A stretch of 64,000 nt of DNA from Armillaria gallica (GCA_037576215.1 JBANDB010000002.1:7006001-7070000); one strand, 5' to 3'. Numbered from the stretch's first letter, positions 33,182 through 45,334 are shown. Notes: generated by a model not told the origin, from the letters alone. Made by a program: numbers and translations.

Positions 33182-35398
33182 CTAAGCCAACTTGAACACT
33201 AACACTAGAAAAACGACCCGTGTTAGAGAGCGCTCTAGACCAAATCAAAGAGCTTACCTTGGAACGAATGCTTCTTCAGAACATAGCTACCCTCCCAATC
33301 CACCTCCTTCTGAACGGTACTAACCTTCTCACCCTCGAACCCATTGGTATCACCCAACTGCGGACTCCAGACTTCATAGACTTTCACCTTCTTCTCTCCT
33401 ACCGGTTGCGCGAAGATGATCGGCACCGTAAAGTCTTCACTTTCGTGCCTATTGACCACCGCGACTCGAACTTCCTTACTCTCTTCTACATACACCGCGC
33501 TAACGTCGATGTACTTGGTCAACTTGGCCGCATCGGGCATGTGGGTGTCTAGTTGTTTGATCCACGTCGGAACGGTAGGACCTGTATACACAGGCGAGTT
33601 TACATGTACCGCGAGAGAAGCTCCCCGCATGAGATTAGTAAAGAGGTGAAGAGGGTAGTATGTCGTCTGGAAATGACGTAAGACTAGAAGAAGTTCTAAC
33701 AGTGCAACTAACCTGCTTGAAGAGCCCTTGCGGAGATGTGATGATCTACGATAACGAGACATTCAACGATACGGAATGTAGCTTGGCACTAAACCTACAG
33801 GAGAAATGACATTGACAGACCTATAGAGCAGTCAATTATCGGCTCGTTGCGAGGGGCAGCATGGAGGTCTTACTGTGCGATACATGCAATCTTCACGATG
33901 TCCGCTTTCCGGACGAATACATTCAACCATGACGCAACGGCGATGGCATCAGAAAGGTCGTAATGCTCTTCGGCGCCCTTCTCTCCAGGAGCTAGACAGG
34001 GATCGTATCAGCGGAAAACAGGACGAAACGGGGCGGCTTACCGCGAACTGGATCCCTAGCGTAGTCATGAGCAACCAGGTCAAATAAGGGCGTTGACTAT
34101 TCTTACCAGACGTTCCATTCGTCAAAGCAGCTGATATACAATGATCAGTCAAGCAATTTGAACAGAAGAGAGCCAAGCTTACACAGTTAAGTCCTTCTCC
34201 AACCCTGCCTCGATCTTGGCAAGATCGATGAGAGACCGAGTGATATCTAGCGCTTTCTCTGCAGCTGCAGCTATGCCGGGGGATCAGTGATAGCCATGGC
34301 ATGCCAAACACCGCACGCACGACCAATCGCATTAACTGCATGTTTGCCTTCGCTGACAGTGTATACTGCAAATCCGCGTTTCAGCGAGAGTGAATTGAAA
34401 CACAAATACCAGATACTCACTATGTATGGAATGGAAATCAACGACAGGAGCTAATTTGCGAAGAGTTACGCGATCCCAGTCCGCATATCCGGTTTCTGAA
34501 TCAACGCATGAGTACATCCATATGCAAAACAACACGGTACAGTACCGCCACAAGAAACGAGTTTGATCGTAGGATCCAGAAGCTTGAGAGCCTTTGCCCA
34601 CTGGTATGCTTTCTTGGCATAGTCCTGCGACTCTTGCTGACCGACTGTGACAGTCGCGTAAGTTAATGGTCCAGTTAGGCAAGACGATACTTGCTTTGCC
34701 ATGGGCCCCAGACCTCATTGCCTGAACAAAAGATAATCAAAAACGTGAAATGAAAGAAGTCTGTCGGAAGCTTACCGAGCGCCCAGTATTTCACATTGTG
34801 AGGTTCCTCATGGCCGTTCTTACGCCTTAGATTGGTGTAGTAAGTGTTAGCTGAGCTGTTTGTTGTGGGTTAGAAGACAGAAAGAGGTGCGACTTAGAAT
34901 TAAACCCACCTGTTACAATATTCGAGCCACGCTAGAGCATCCTCTAATGTTCCCGTTCCCATATTGAGGCAGATAAAGGGCTCTGTCCCGAGCTCGTGAC
35001 AGAAATCGATAAACTCGTCAGTTCCGAATAGATTGCTCTCTTCCGACAACCACGCCAGTTCGGGACGGCGCGGTCTCTGTTCCTTGGGTCCGACACCATC
35101 TTGCCATCGGTAACTACTCACAAAGTTCCTGGAAAACACGATCAACGAGAGAAACACGGTTAACAGCAAAGTCGGTCGCATACCCTCCAGGATATCTGAC
35201 GATGGGAATCTTGAGGTCCTTCAACACGGCCATAACGTCGCTTCTGAAGCCTGTTTTAAAATCAGTGAGACCGTGCTGATTGTCGGGTTCGTAGATCCCG
35301 CCGTAGATACATCGTCCCATATGCTCAGTGAAACCGGAGTATATGCGAGGGTCTACAGCCGAGATAACACGCTCGATATCGATACGGATCGATGCCAT
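33182..35398 (-). CDS. GH51 alpha-L-arabinofuranosidase
   Basis: Releases terminal arabinofuranose from arabinan or arabinoxylan. Start [20 protein letters not shown]; then [80 protein letters not shown] (acid/base Glu, with an intron splitting the motif), [41 protein letters not shown] (nucleophile Glu), [20 protein letters not shown], and a C-terminal beta-sandwich ([24 protein letters not shown]) ending in a short hydrophobic tail. Both catalytic Glu are present and exons read were open. No signal peptide follows from this start; a longer upstream frame to 35524 exists but is less typical. The stop is either at 33182 after a last intron or at 33235 by readthrough. Size is about the normal 640-660 residues. 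Adjacent transporter suggests intracellular use of arabino-oligosaccharide (inference). Confidence 0.9.
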
Positions 35399-36481
35399 GG
35401 GAGGTGAAAGATGAAGCCGGGGATAAAGAACGATGGTTGGTACTGCCGGCCCGCGTACTCCGACGGTGGAAAATTCCCGTCGAGTGTGTCGTGTGATCAT
35501 TGCTAGAAGTATTAGGTCGAGCACCTGATAGTCGCGTTACAGGGACAAACTGGTAGAAGATATGAGCCCAGAAGCATGTGTACACTGATCCTAGAAGATG
35601 TCTTTGTATTTACTGCTGAGATTTGTTAGAAAGCAAATATTTTGAAAGAAAAAACATATGCACAAACGAAAATACATCACATCATATCGAGACGGCATAC
35701 CGTGATATGATTCTCCAGTAGGTTCCCGTCCGCCAGCATATGACCCAAAGAAACTCCTTCGACTGGTCATTTCTTCTCTACTTGCGAAATTGGAACGACA
35801 CCAGAGTCGACAGCCGTTGGTATTTGCCTTGTAAAATATTCTCCGCGGGGCGTGATAGAATGGGGCATGTGCATGGCTGAAATATATCCATAGTATCCCA
35901 ATTGAATAAGCGAAATGGCAGTAATCACCTCCAATATCATCTGAAGATTGCTCACTGACGCTTTCTTCAGGGATTCAGACGCGACATATAGCTGACATTG
36001 TGGTAGTTCAGAGCAGAGACAGTGATTCCTCAATTCAGTAGTACAAATGAGAAAGCTGGAGGTCGAGAAGATGCCAGTGGATCGGCATCATGGTACGTGC
36101 CCAAGTTGTTCACGTGCTCGTGTGTCGTGTGGCTGCCACTCGGCAAATGCCATACAGTAACGGCAAGACTCGGCAGCTCCCCAGGCAGGCGGCGACTGAA
36201 TTGGGGCACTGGCAATGAACTTGAACAACGCTCGCGCTTTTTCAATGTATTCTCTCAAGTTCGGGGCTTGCAATGCGGCTCGAGTGCTTCTCCTCGTAAT
36301 CCTCATCTTCAGTCTTACGATCTCTTGAATCAACCTGAAAGCTAGAAAGGGGAGCATCCTAAATATTATATTTCGCTGTTCGGTAGTAAGTTAAAAACGA
36401 AGATCAAAACGACAACAAGCCTCCTGTCGCCTCCTCCCAATCATCGGCCGTCACACTATCTTTGGTTTCGCCTCATCTGGT
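35399..36481. other. No supported gene
   Basis: Intergenic. A coding-like frame on the minus strand at 36088-36357 (TRAALQAPNLREYIEKARAL, then WGAAESCRYCMAFAEWQ) may be part of a gene, but no other exon or family was found. Confidence 0.35.
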
Positions 36482-39249
36482 TTATTCTATCCTCGACCTC
36501 CTTACCCACTCCTTCTGGGCTATAACCCGTAACGGTGCTTTGATAATTTTCCCAGATGCCAATGTGTGATCTGCGCCCCATTATTCGATTTAAAAACATC
36601 TTCACCCAAGCAATGGACTCGGTTACTCACCGAAACCACGATCATGCAGAATAATCATCACCGGAACGGCAAATACAGGTAACCTTCCCAGACGATTCAT
36701 TTCGAGCAGCACCAGGAGGATAAGTACACTTACAGTTTCTCTGCAACCGCCACGAGTTTCTCCTCGTTGATTAATCCGTCATACCCAGGCTTGAGGGTCA
36801 CTAACGCTACAGGCAACTCCCCCGCTTGCTCGTCAGCTACGCCAACCACGGCTGCTTCCAATACACCCGGTTCGGTGTACAGCGCGTTCTCGACGAAAAT
36901 GGAATCCTATGAATTTGCTTATTACTGAGAGATGTATAACGTACTCCAATGTCACTCACAACGTTATAACCACCTCTGATGATGATATCTTTGATCCTGT
37001 CTGTGATGTAAACGTAACCGTCCTCATCCACTCGTCCCAGATCACCGGACATCAGCCATCCGTCTTTAGTAATGGCCTATATCAAAGCTTAGTCGTCACG
37101 GGCATTGTAAATAAGGGATCCCACCTGATCAGTAGCAGCTGAGCGTCGCCCAAAATGTAAGCCTGCGTACCGGTGAGATAAAGGATCTTTGACCAACCTT
37201 GATCGCCATAATACCCTTTCATCACATTCGGACCGCGAACCCAAATCTCTCCCATTGCTCCAGGCGGAACCTTGACGCCATCTTTCATTATCAGAATCTC
37301 ATTGACAGGAAACACCAAACCGCTGCAATCAAAATAACTTAAATGCAAGGGAAACAGAACAGACAGACCCACCAGCTATCTGGCCGCGCGTCGTAATCCG
37401 GTCCACCTGGGAGTGGATCAGGCCTTTGCTGTTTACAAAAGAATGTCCTCACCGAAGCCTGCCGTGCTGGCATTTGTCTCGGTTTGACCGTATACTTGGA
37501 AACTGCGAGATAAACCAGTGTCAGTGCAGATTACTGGAGGGACTGGTATGCACTCACATGGTGGCAAGAGGAAAATCCTCCTTAAACCTTTGAAGGTGAG
37601 ACGCAGCAATGGGTGTACCTCCATACATGATGCGTTTCATCGATGTTCTGGATATCGTGCTCTCAGCGAACTCTCTAATCATCGAGGGCATGCTGCGACA
37701 AGGTTGATTAATGTGGACAAAGAAAATAATAAACACGAACCCGCTCAGCTGAGTGATATTTTCCGTTCTACACAGTCTAGGATAACACATCAATCAGTCA
37801 CCACAAGCCATACTGAATAATACGTGTGTAATTACTCCGCGGCTGCAAGTATTGAGTAGGAATGAGAGCTTGAAACACTAGCAAAGTCGATTCTTGCCTT
37901 CATGTACATCCCATGCGCGTGTTAGAACAACCTTATCTCCTGGAAGGGTGCTCATTATCTGAGAACGGGTGAATATTACGTTGTTTCAATGCCAACTTCC
38001 GGTCTTACAGTCGGGATAATTGAAGAGGGCAGTGACAGCGTCCTTAGAATGAGCAGACCTTCCTGAGGACCCGCATTAGGTGTCGGAACGAACGGCTCGC
38101 CCCGTCGAAGACAGTCTCTCCCTATCAATGAACCCACCTAGTACGATTCATAAGGTCGATGAAATGCTTCGCAGAAAGAAGGACATACATTGAATGCGGG
38201 AGTTAATAATGCGCGTTGCGAGCTCAAGACACCCTCTCAAACAAGCGAAGAAATTGATGAACAGTCCGACCGATCCAATGAAGCCTACGTACTTGGTAAT
38301 CCAGTGGTCCCCGACGTAAAAGTAATTGTCGCGTCATCTTCTGGTAAGATTTGAGGATCATGGCTCAGCACATCCCCGGGATCTCTGTGGTATCCGGAGA
38401 AGACTGCGCTCCAAACGTCCATACCTTCCCAGTGACCCTTGCCCTCGTGATCCTCGAGTACAAGGTATCCTGATGCACCAGATGCGAACCTAAGTTCAGC
38501 ACCTATCGGTTCGACCACGTCGGCTCGCTCAGGGTCGAGGATGATCAGTGTGCACTTTGTGAGTGTGATACAGTGTCGGAGCGGCTCCAATGGCAGTAAC
38601 CTTTTGGTAGGATCAGAACGCGAATGATGAAAGCATACGGAAGCTGATATTACGTGTTCACGAGAGCGGTGACAGCCCCCAGAAGATCTGTGTTATGTTG
38701 GGATCTCATTAGTTACAATGAAACGAGATGGAACGCACGGCAAGCCCAAAATACAACCAAGTAGTTGGAACAGTTTCGAGAACAGATGGCTATTCGATCA
38801 CCTGCACCGAGAGTGAGTAGCTGGTGGTGCCGAAAACAATAGAGTACCTTTACCTTTCTTAACACCGTACAAATCTCTGAAGATGGCCGCACATTTGACT
38901 GCCTTCTCTAGTGTCTCCCCGAAAGTGTAACGCTCTCCCTCGTATACTACACAGATTTTGTCGGCGTGCTCTTTGGTCGACTGCAAAAAGAGGTGTCGCA
39001 GGGATGGCCAGAGATTCTTCCAGACTTTCAGAACCCGGCCGTCGATGATCTATAAGACATTCAGACCATCAAAGAGAAGAGAACAGTTAACCCTGAGCAC
39101 TGACGCGAGTTTCGATTTCAAGCAAACTTCCCGATCCTGTGAGTAGTCTATCGGCTACTCGAATTAGCATGTGGATGTTCTGGCATTTCTTCAGTCTGCT
39201 CACCTTCATCAATCGAACAGCGCGGGGTCCATGTTTCAACGTCCGTCAT
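36482..39249 (-). CDS. ANL-superfamily acyl/aryl-CoA synthetase, copy 2
   Basis: Nearest relative of copy 1, with the same exon order. Start [36 protein letters not shown]-loop [26 protein letters not shown] (Gln in place of the usual Leu); [32 protein letters not shown]; terminal [18 protein letters not shown] with the catalytic Lys, ending RRSRIE. The PLFHxTG site reads TLSLPSS (38021-38041). It has the GC-donor intron at 37897-37896. A TATATAA box is about 40-48 bases before the start. Exons read were open. Separated from copy 1 by 18.6 kb of unrelated genes, so it is not a simple tandem neighbour. Confidence 0.85.
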
Positions 39250-39287
39250 GATGGATGAATGGTACCATTTGGCCATGAGCCCGAGGC

Positions 39288-39296
39288 ATTATATAT
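39288..39296 (-). promoter_or_regulatory. TATA box of acyl-CoA synthetase copy 2
   Basis: TATATAA on the minus strand about 40-48 bases before the start codon. Confidence 0.5.
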
Positions 39297-40014
39297 GAAG
39301 TCCGTGAGAAGAACCTCCACGTCCGAGAGGTCAGAGGATATTTCCATTCGATGCCGCTCCTGATCGTCCGAAGATAATGGGAATTTTGTCATGATCCTGC
39401 CAGCATCATTTCGAGTCCTGGAACCAACCTGGAACTGCAGCGCAGCCCCAGTCCCTTCGAGAAACGAGTAGTGGGCGTAGAAGTCGATTATATGGCGCGA
39501 TTATGGAGCCACGACCGACACCCTCTTTGATGATGATCATTTAGTCAAATGCAAGGTAAAAATGTCCGACCAGCGTGTTCAGGGCATCAGGTCCAGCTCT
39601 ATAGATCCAACTGGTCGCCTCGAGCAAGCCTAGATATGATAGAGATGACAAAGAGAGGATGTGATGGTACTTGAAATCGGCTTGCTTGATGTAGGGACAT
39701 TCCATGAACGACTCCGGAAGCTTTTTTTTTACATCTGCAGCGTGCTACGGGTACTGGTGAAAATATAACAGAGTCGGAGGACATAGACCAGCAGTTATTT
39801 CGAGCAACGGAGCAGCATAACACAAGCATAATAGGGCTTATGTGATATATGTAGTGATCTAAAACGCGGATTTGAGGATTGTAAAAATGGGCGCAGTCGG
39901 AGTGAGAAGCAAAAAGTCATTACCTTGGTCTACCCCCAGTCACAGGTTTCCTCATCCGACTCTGCAAAATGTAAATAAGTGTAAACAATAGATCTCCGGC
40001 AGCAACGACAAGCG
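39297..40014. other. No supported gene
   Basis: Upstream region of synthetase copy 2 and flank of the inverted repeat. A T9 run is at about 39722-39730. No gene recognised. Confidence 0.4.
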
Positions 40015-40228
40015 TAGACCTGAGACGCGGTCCCTCGATTCAATGAGCAAGCGTCGATTGTAGAGGGACCTGTAAAACTGAGTTTAAATTTAGCACAAAG
40101 TCGTTTCGACCTCGCGAGCCTTCGGGCTTTCCTTTTTAATGTAGTATCCAAATATGGATTTGAGTGATCAAATTCAATCTGGGCAATTACTGCGCGTCGC
40201 GTCGCGCCTTGGCTTCATCTCCTTACCT
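40015..40228 (+). repeat. 214-bp perfect inverted repeat, left arm
   Basis: Reads from 'tagacctgagacgcgg' to 'ttcatctccttacct'. Its reverse complement is found at 40454-40667 with no mismatch that I could find. Near its outer end the arm itself contains an 8-bp inverted repeat (ggtccctc ... gagggacc) that could form a small hairpin. Confidence 0.95.
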
Positions 40229-40453
40229 GCTCTATTGTTCTCATGTTTCATGGGCGACAACCCTGAGGTGTTCCCTCGCTTTCGGGATACATTCAGGCTT
40301 GATGGGCATGCTCACAATGACCCTCAAGCTACAACCTCGTCGTCTTTATCTGACATCACTGGCTGCCGCCAACAACTGCTTCTCAACAGCAGACCAGCGT
40401 TTTTTCCCTTAGCGGAAGCAGCAAAATCCATTGTCTCGGGAAAACATACCTGA
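40229..40453. other. Spacer of the 214-bp inverted repeat
   Basis: 225 bases, not self-complementary. An open frame crosses the left arm and the whole spacer (40154-40453, MDLSDQIQSGQLLRVASRL then LPALLFSCFMGDNPEVFPRF and a Ser/Thr-rich tail). No family is recognised, and half of it is within the repeat arm. Confidence 0.5.
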
Positions 40454-40667
40454 AGGTAAGGAGATGAAGCCAAGGCGCGACGCGACGCGCAGTAATTGCC
40501 CAGATTGAATTTGATCACTCAAATCCATATTTGGATACTACATTAAAAAGGAAAGCCCGAAGGCTCGCGAGGTCGAAACGACTTTGTGCTAAATTTAAAC
40601 TCAGTTTTACAGGTCCCTCTACAATCGACGCTTGCTCATTGAATCGAGGGACCGCGTCTCAGGTCTA
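40454..40667 (-). repeat. 214-bp perfect inverted repeat, right arm
   Basis: Exact reverse complement of 40015-40228. Outside the arms the two flanks still show weak similarity when compared in inverted orientation (for example a 'gccgga(a)atct' block 20-40 bases out), so the duplication may once have been longer. No target-site duplication was found. Confidence 0.95.
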
Positions 40668-41004
40668 TTTCTATTGGTACTACACAGGGTTCGCCGGAAA
40701 TCTTTTCGAATAGATCGCGCCAAGAGTCCAGAATGGCATCAATAGCTCTCCAGCCCTCGAATGAGGCAGCCCAGATGAACTACTTACTACCCCCAAAGGA
40801 CTCACCCGCTATGCTGGACGTTATTCAGAGCGATTCTCATCACCACCAACTCCCCGTATTCCCAGTAGCGCGCCAGTCCGTTCCTCAGCACAATAGCTAC
40901 CCGTACGAAATTCGCTCCAATGGCCTTAAACTACGATATTCAAGGCACGAAACCACGCCAGGGACACAACAGCATCGATAATCGGACGAAATCTGTGAGC
41001 GTTC

Positions 41005-41034
41005 GGCTGCATACATGCCCAGAAACCCTACCAG
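41005..41034 (+). repeat. Short dispersed direct repeat, copy 1
   Basis: Thirty bases matching 41791-41820 at 28 positions. In both copies one frame reads AAY(M/T)(P/S)RNPT, hinting at an old exon duplication. Confidence 0.7.
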
Positions 41035-41790
41035 GAGCTCGGCCATCGAGTGTGTATGATATGCATGGAGGAGATAGAGCTCGGCGACAGTAGTGGCGGC
41101 GTGTTCAAGTGCCAGAGAGACTTGTTTGGGTGTGCATTAGTGGCGCTGGCCCCTAACGTGCGCATGAAAGGCTGGTATTGAGAGTAACGACACGAGACTA
41201 CGAGCGGGAAGGCAGGAGAAGGAGTTCGCACGCCAATAGCCAACGACGACGACAATGGCGCTTTTTTGGGCCTAAAATCACCACCCAGTGGCACGATGGA
41301 TGCCCTAAGCAAATGGCAACATCTCCGCCGACGGAGTCCCTACTGCTGCCCCCCTCGTCCAAGACCAAGATTAGACGCTCGGTCTCCGTAGCATCAACAA
41401 CACTTTTACATCGGAGAAGTTGTCACGTTCCATCATGGGTATTGTATCTTGATCTCGAGCCGCACGAAAGCCTTCGATGAGGTGCTAAGCTTTTGGTCAA
41501 GCTAGCCAAATAGTCAACATTGGTAAGTGGTAACGAATTATAGATTCCGGCGTCAGACTCTTACCAGTTGGTGATAGGTGATGCCATAACCCTGCCAGTG
41601 GTATACATTACGAGGAAACATGCGCAGTTAAACACTCCAGATATAATCTGGGTAAGTTTATGCTCAATTCATTGTTATCGCTTACCTTCGGTCTAGGTTT
41701 CTTTGTTGTTCATGTATCGCCCACAAAATACTTGAGGAAGACTCGACTTGCCACGGTTGCGATGGCCCCCGCTTTATCAAGAAAGTATTG

Positions 41791-41820
41791 GGCTGCATAC
41801 ACGTCCAGAAACCCTACCAG
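41791..41820 (+). repeat. Short dispersed direct repeat, copy 2
   Basis: Second copy of the motif at 41005-41034. Confidence 0.7.
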
Positions 41821-42895
41821 TACGTTAGGTATATATGGTGTGTAACAGGTATCTATGTGCAGAATGGTATATGGATGTTTGTTGAACTATACAACGTGGT
41901 TTCCCGAGACCAAGGTGCCTGTGCATATCCGAAAACACTGCCCATCTACATACAACAATAACGAGTAAGGCCGCGAGCGGCAAAGCCCGCTACCTTACAT
42001 AATGCCGATGTCCCGCGAGTACGCCTGGAAAGTCCTAGAATATATTACAGTACAATATCACCTATACAGTTTACTGTTCAGTGACTGAACTAGTTTTGAC
42101 TCTCGAAGGTTGCATTCAACAATATACACGTTTTTAACGTTTTCAAGGGGAAATACGACGCCTCAGGTTTATGTTTGCGTCGTTTTCCCAGCAACTTTCG
42201 ACCTCGGGCTAGTTTCGCCCTGTGTATCAGGGAATGTTCGCACTATCGATTTCATCTTGGGCACCTCTACCGGTCGAATTTATACAAGGTCCCGACACTT
42301 GGGACAGGAATGTTCTTTGTTCTCAATGTCACAATACTGCGGTGGTCGTTGCATAATAACTAGTAGAATGGCACGCGTTGTAACTTGTTACGAGTTAAGA
42401 TTCCACGAGTGGATTAATACATGAAGTTACGGCTTAAAGTGCTTATTTTCTAGTCATCCCACCGATTTCTGGACCATGCATTGATGTAGGACTCGTCAAT
42501 TAATTCAAGATGGGACTCACGCTCGAGCATGACGTCGATTGTATCTACGGGAAGTTAGACATGTTAGTTTTTTGCGTACATGACGCACCGTCATTTTCCA
42601 TAGAGTACATTTGAGGAGTGTATTGGGGGTTCAATCGCTGTCCTTCATATATAAATCTGCACGATGGAGAATAAGCGCAAGTTCGATTAGATAGTCACCG
42701 CATACTTGAGTGTGTCGACATCCTTTCCCATGGTTTGAGCATAAACATGGAATAGTTTGCGTAATGATGTGCTTGATTTCAGTTTAAATGTTTTTTCGTG
42801 GCCTGTAGTGGCGAGGACCTGGGAAAGTTTGAACGCATTAACCTTGTCATAGGGTTAATCTCTTACTTTTAGGGTGATACTATCGGAGTGAAGGG

Positions 42896-43813
42896 CTATT
42901 TCGTCTTCATCGGTTTCGAATTTGGGAGGAGGGGATAACTGTGACGAGGAGGCAACGGTAGACATGTTGGCGACGTACGGTTGTAGGTGGTTTTCTTGCA
43001 TTTCATAAACAAGATCGACGACGTGGGCCGCTGTTGTGAAGTAATACAGTCTCGCTGTTGTTGGACGTCAATCACGATGGTAGATATGTTCCGTCGCTTT
43101 TGCACTGGTTCATTGTAAGGAGAACGGCGAATGGTAGGCGCAATTTGTCGTTGAATTTTAAGAAGCTGTTCCAACATTGAAGATCTGCTTGCACATTGAC
43201 ACGTATGGTGTGGAATATAAGTGAACGAGATGAGTAGACCCAATACGGGGCAACCTCGGAGCACGTCCTGGCGGTGCAGTGACCGACGCGCAAAGAGCTC
43301 GTCCGATAGGTAATCTTGATCTAAAGAAAGATAAGAATGGATGCACTGATCACAGTAAAGGTACCTACCAAGGAGGTCGAAAAAATCCATGTGAGGATGA
43401 GAATTACAGTCACTGGGATAGATGCCTTCATAATGACGGTCGTCTACACTCATAGCACTATCTGGTGGTTGTTGTACTGGCAAAGGGAGGATGTCAGAAC
43501 ACAAAAACAATGAATTCGCATGGACAAACGTACCAATTTCTGAGAGAGACTTCCCAGTTAGCTCATGGTAGAAAGCCAGAGCATCCCGGCCTAAATAAAC
43601 ATGGAAACCATCCAAATCTGCAGGTGTAAAGCGCATAACAAAGGCAACAGAACCCTCTTTACCGACACATTGGAGGAGCAAATTATGTTCAACATCCACA
43701 CGCCTACCAAACTGGCGCAACCAGGTACGAGAAACAACAGAAAATTCCTGATCACCCAAGGAAGCGTGTATAGGCGTGCCTTCCAAAGAAACAGAGGTAA
43801 AAGGTAACGTCAT
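42896..43813 (-). CDS. Unrecognised protein with LGRDAL motif (X1)
   Basis: Exon 1 (43813 to about 43534) reads MTLPFTSVSLEGTPIHASLG, DQEFSVVSRTWLRQFG, VAFVMRFTPADLDGFHVYLG then RDALAFYHELTG. Two short introns (about 43477-43533 and 43328-43375) lead to a longer final exon. The beta-rich first part, with an SVVSRTWL strand and an LGRDAL strand, vaguely recalls a retropepsin-like fold (SVIS...W and LGxDWL), but the catalytic D-T/S-G is not present (it reads GDQ). I do not recognise the family. A related protein is encoded just upstream on the same strand (43896-45200). The reading frame of the last exon is uncertain. Confidence 0.5.
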   Translation of the reverse strand: MTLPFTSVSLEGTPIHASLGDQEFSVVSRTWLRQFGRRVDVEHNLLLQCVGKEGSVAFVMRFTPADLDGFHVYLGRDALAFYHELTGKSLSEIGTFVHANSLFLCSDILPLPVQQPPDSAMSVDDRHYEGIYPSDCNSHPHMDFFDLLGRYLYCDQCIHSYLSLDQDYLSDELFARRSLHRQDVLRGCPVLGLLISFTYIPHHTCQCASRSSMLEQLLKIQRQIAPTIRRSPYNEPVQKRRNISTIVIDVQQQRDCITSQQRPTSSILFMKCKKTTYNRTSPTCLPLPPRHSYPLLPNSKPMKTK

Positions 43814-43895
43814 GGGGAAAAGTGAAGAAATGAAACCGAAGAATGAGAAACATATAAAAGGAGTTTACATTGAACATGTGACTACAACAGGCATT

Positions 43896-45200
43896 CTAAG
43901 ACAACCACCGAACGTTCCGGCTCCTGACGCGATCGGAAAAAGCAAATTCGTGTAAACAATCCAAGCATCCCACCGGTATCTTCGAAACCGGCAGGCGAAG
44001 ACCATCAGCACACAGCCCACCAAAAACGTGGTCTGAAAGTGCTTCCTTTATATCGTCCATCGTCGAACTAACGGTACTTGAAGTCATTCCGTGGGCGCAC
44101 ATCATTCGTACTAAGTCATCCCGTCGGAGCGTTTCAAACGCCGCGTCGAACATCGCTGCCATATACGTGACATCCCCTTTATATGGGAGGTAACGAGCGA
44201 TTTTCAACCGGTTAGACAGTGCAAGTAACGTGTGGTCTCGTCTATCGTAAGAGGTAGCGGACAATGTGAGGAAATGCCAAAAGGGCTTGAGGGCAGGAGG
44301 TGGCATAGTTGCGAGAGCTCCACTATAGTGCAGAGCAGACAGGAAAAAAAACGGGTGGACGAACGCTGCCTTTGTGACATGCCTGAACGTACGAGCGACA
44401 GAATGGACCGTTATTAGATGCACACATCCCGGCTAAGAAATGCTCTACGAGCAGATTTCGGAATACATGCTCCTGCCTACAAGACGTCTTATGTAGAAGA
44501 CCGTGTCCTGCGAGCTCGTACACGATTGTCGAATAAGGGAGGTTATAGAAGAAATGCGATGACTCTGGTTGGAAGAATAAGCGAGACACTGTACGCAGAC
44601 AATCGAATTCGCTGGGCACGGCACCTGATATCATATAAAAAGACAAGCAAGAATGAAACACGAACAGTATTTACCATCGGCCCGTTCCAAAAGCGACATC
44701 AACCAGTCGAGGCCCAAGCAAACGTCAACCGGAATAGTCTCATCATTATGCAGCACGATACGGGTACGAAAGGAAGCCCGTGAAGTTACGAGCAACACAG
44801 TAGATGGACCTGAACGTGTTTTGGAGACGGATTGTGCACGTTCGAGACAGATGGAAAGGGTGAATGCGACTCCATCCACAGTGCAGGTCGTCGGAATCAT
44901 GGTGGTACGAATATGAAAGAGGTCGTTGATGTGAGAAGAACGTGCAAGAACTCGTTGCTAGGAAAACAATGAATTAGAGTGACCGCAATATATGTGTCAG
45001 AATACAAAGAAACGAGAGCGATTCACATAGGCACGGGTGACCAGCAATGAGTCCAAAACGAACAGGTGACTCAGGAGACAGTGGAACTGAATTAGATTCT
45101 GAGAATCTACCGCAAAAAGTGGTGCCATTAGTGTTCTGCAGAGACCCACTACCAAGGTAGCGGGAATATCCAGCAAGGTCACCTCGGCCCGGCACGCGGC
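43896..45200 (-). CDS. Unrecognised protein with LGLDWL and HG...GxC motifs (X2)
   Basis: Pieces in order on the minus strand: a Ser/Gly-rich leader (SGSLQNTNGTTFCGRFSES, 45180-45000), then IPTTCTVDGVAFTLSICLER and TIPVDVCLGLDWLMSLLERA (44900-44670), then VYELAGHGLLHKTS, FRNLLVEHFLAGMCA (44600-44440), and finally LKPFWHFLTLSATSY, RRDDLVRMMCAHGMTSSTVS, DIKEALSDHVFGGLCADG and VGCLDCLHEF (44320-43900). The 'HG...(L)xxHxxxGxCA' block thus occurs twice. X1 shares the LGxDxL strand. Exon joins are not fixed and it may be two genes. No known family; not obviously an enzyme. Confidence 0.4.
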
Positions 45201-45334
45201 GAGCACTTGTTTCAAATTGGTTGTATTGATTAAGTACCTTCTCGATTGCCTCTATTAAACACTATTACCGTTGAATGTAAGGGACCACGTCACTAAGTAT
45301 CCTGTCTGATAATGCGGGTTACACCTCATCTATG

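Larger units (their letters stand above)
40668..42895. other. No supported gene; short duplicated exon-like motif
   Basis: A plus-strand frame from ATG 40733 (MASIALQPSNEAAQMNYLLP) runs 82 codons but matches nothing known. A 30-base motif 'ggctgcatac...accctaccag' occurs at 41005-41034 and again at 41791-41820 with two mismatches. Other frames are short. Confidence 0.35.

Noticed and set aside
40015..40667. Inverted repeat as a CRISPR or rRNA-type structure
   Set aside because: Only two arms, no short repeats with spacers and no rRNA similarity; a fungal genome.
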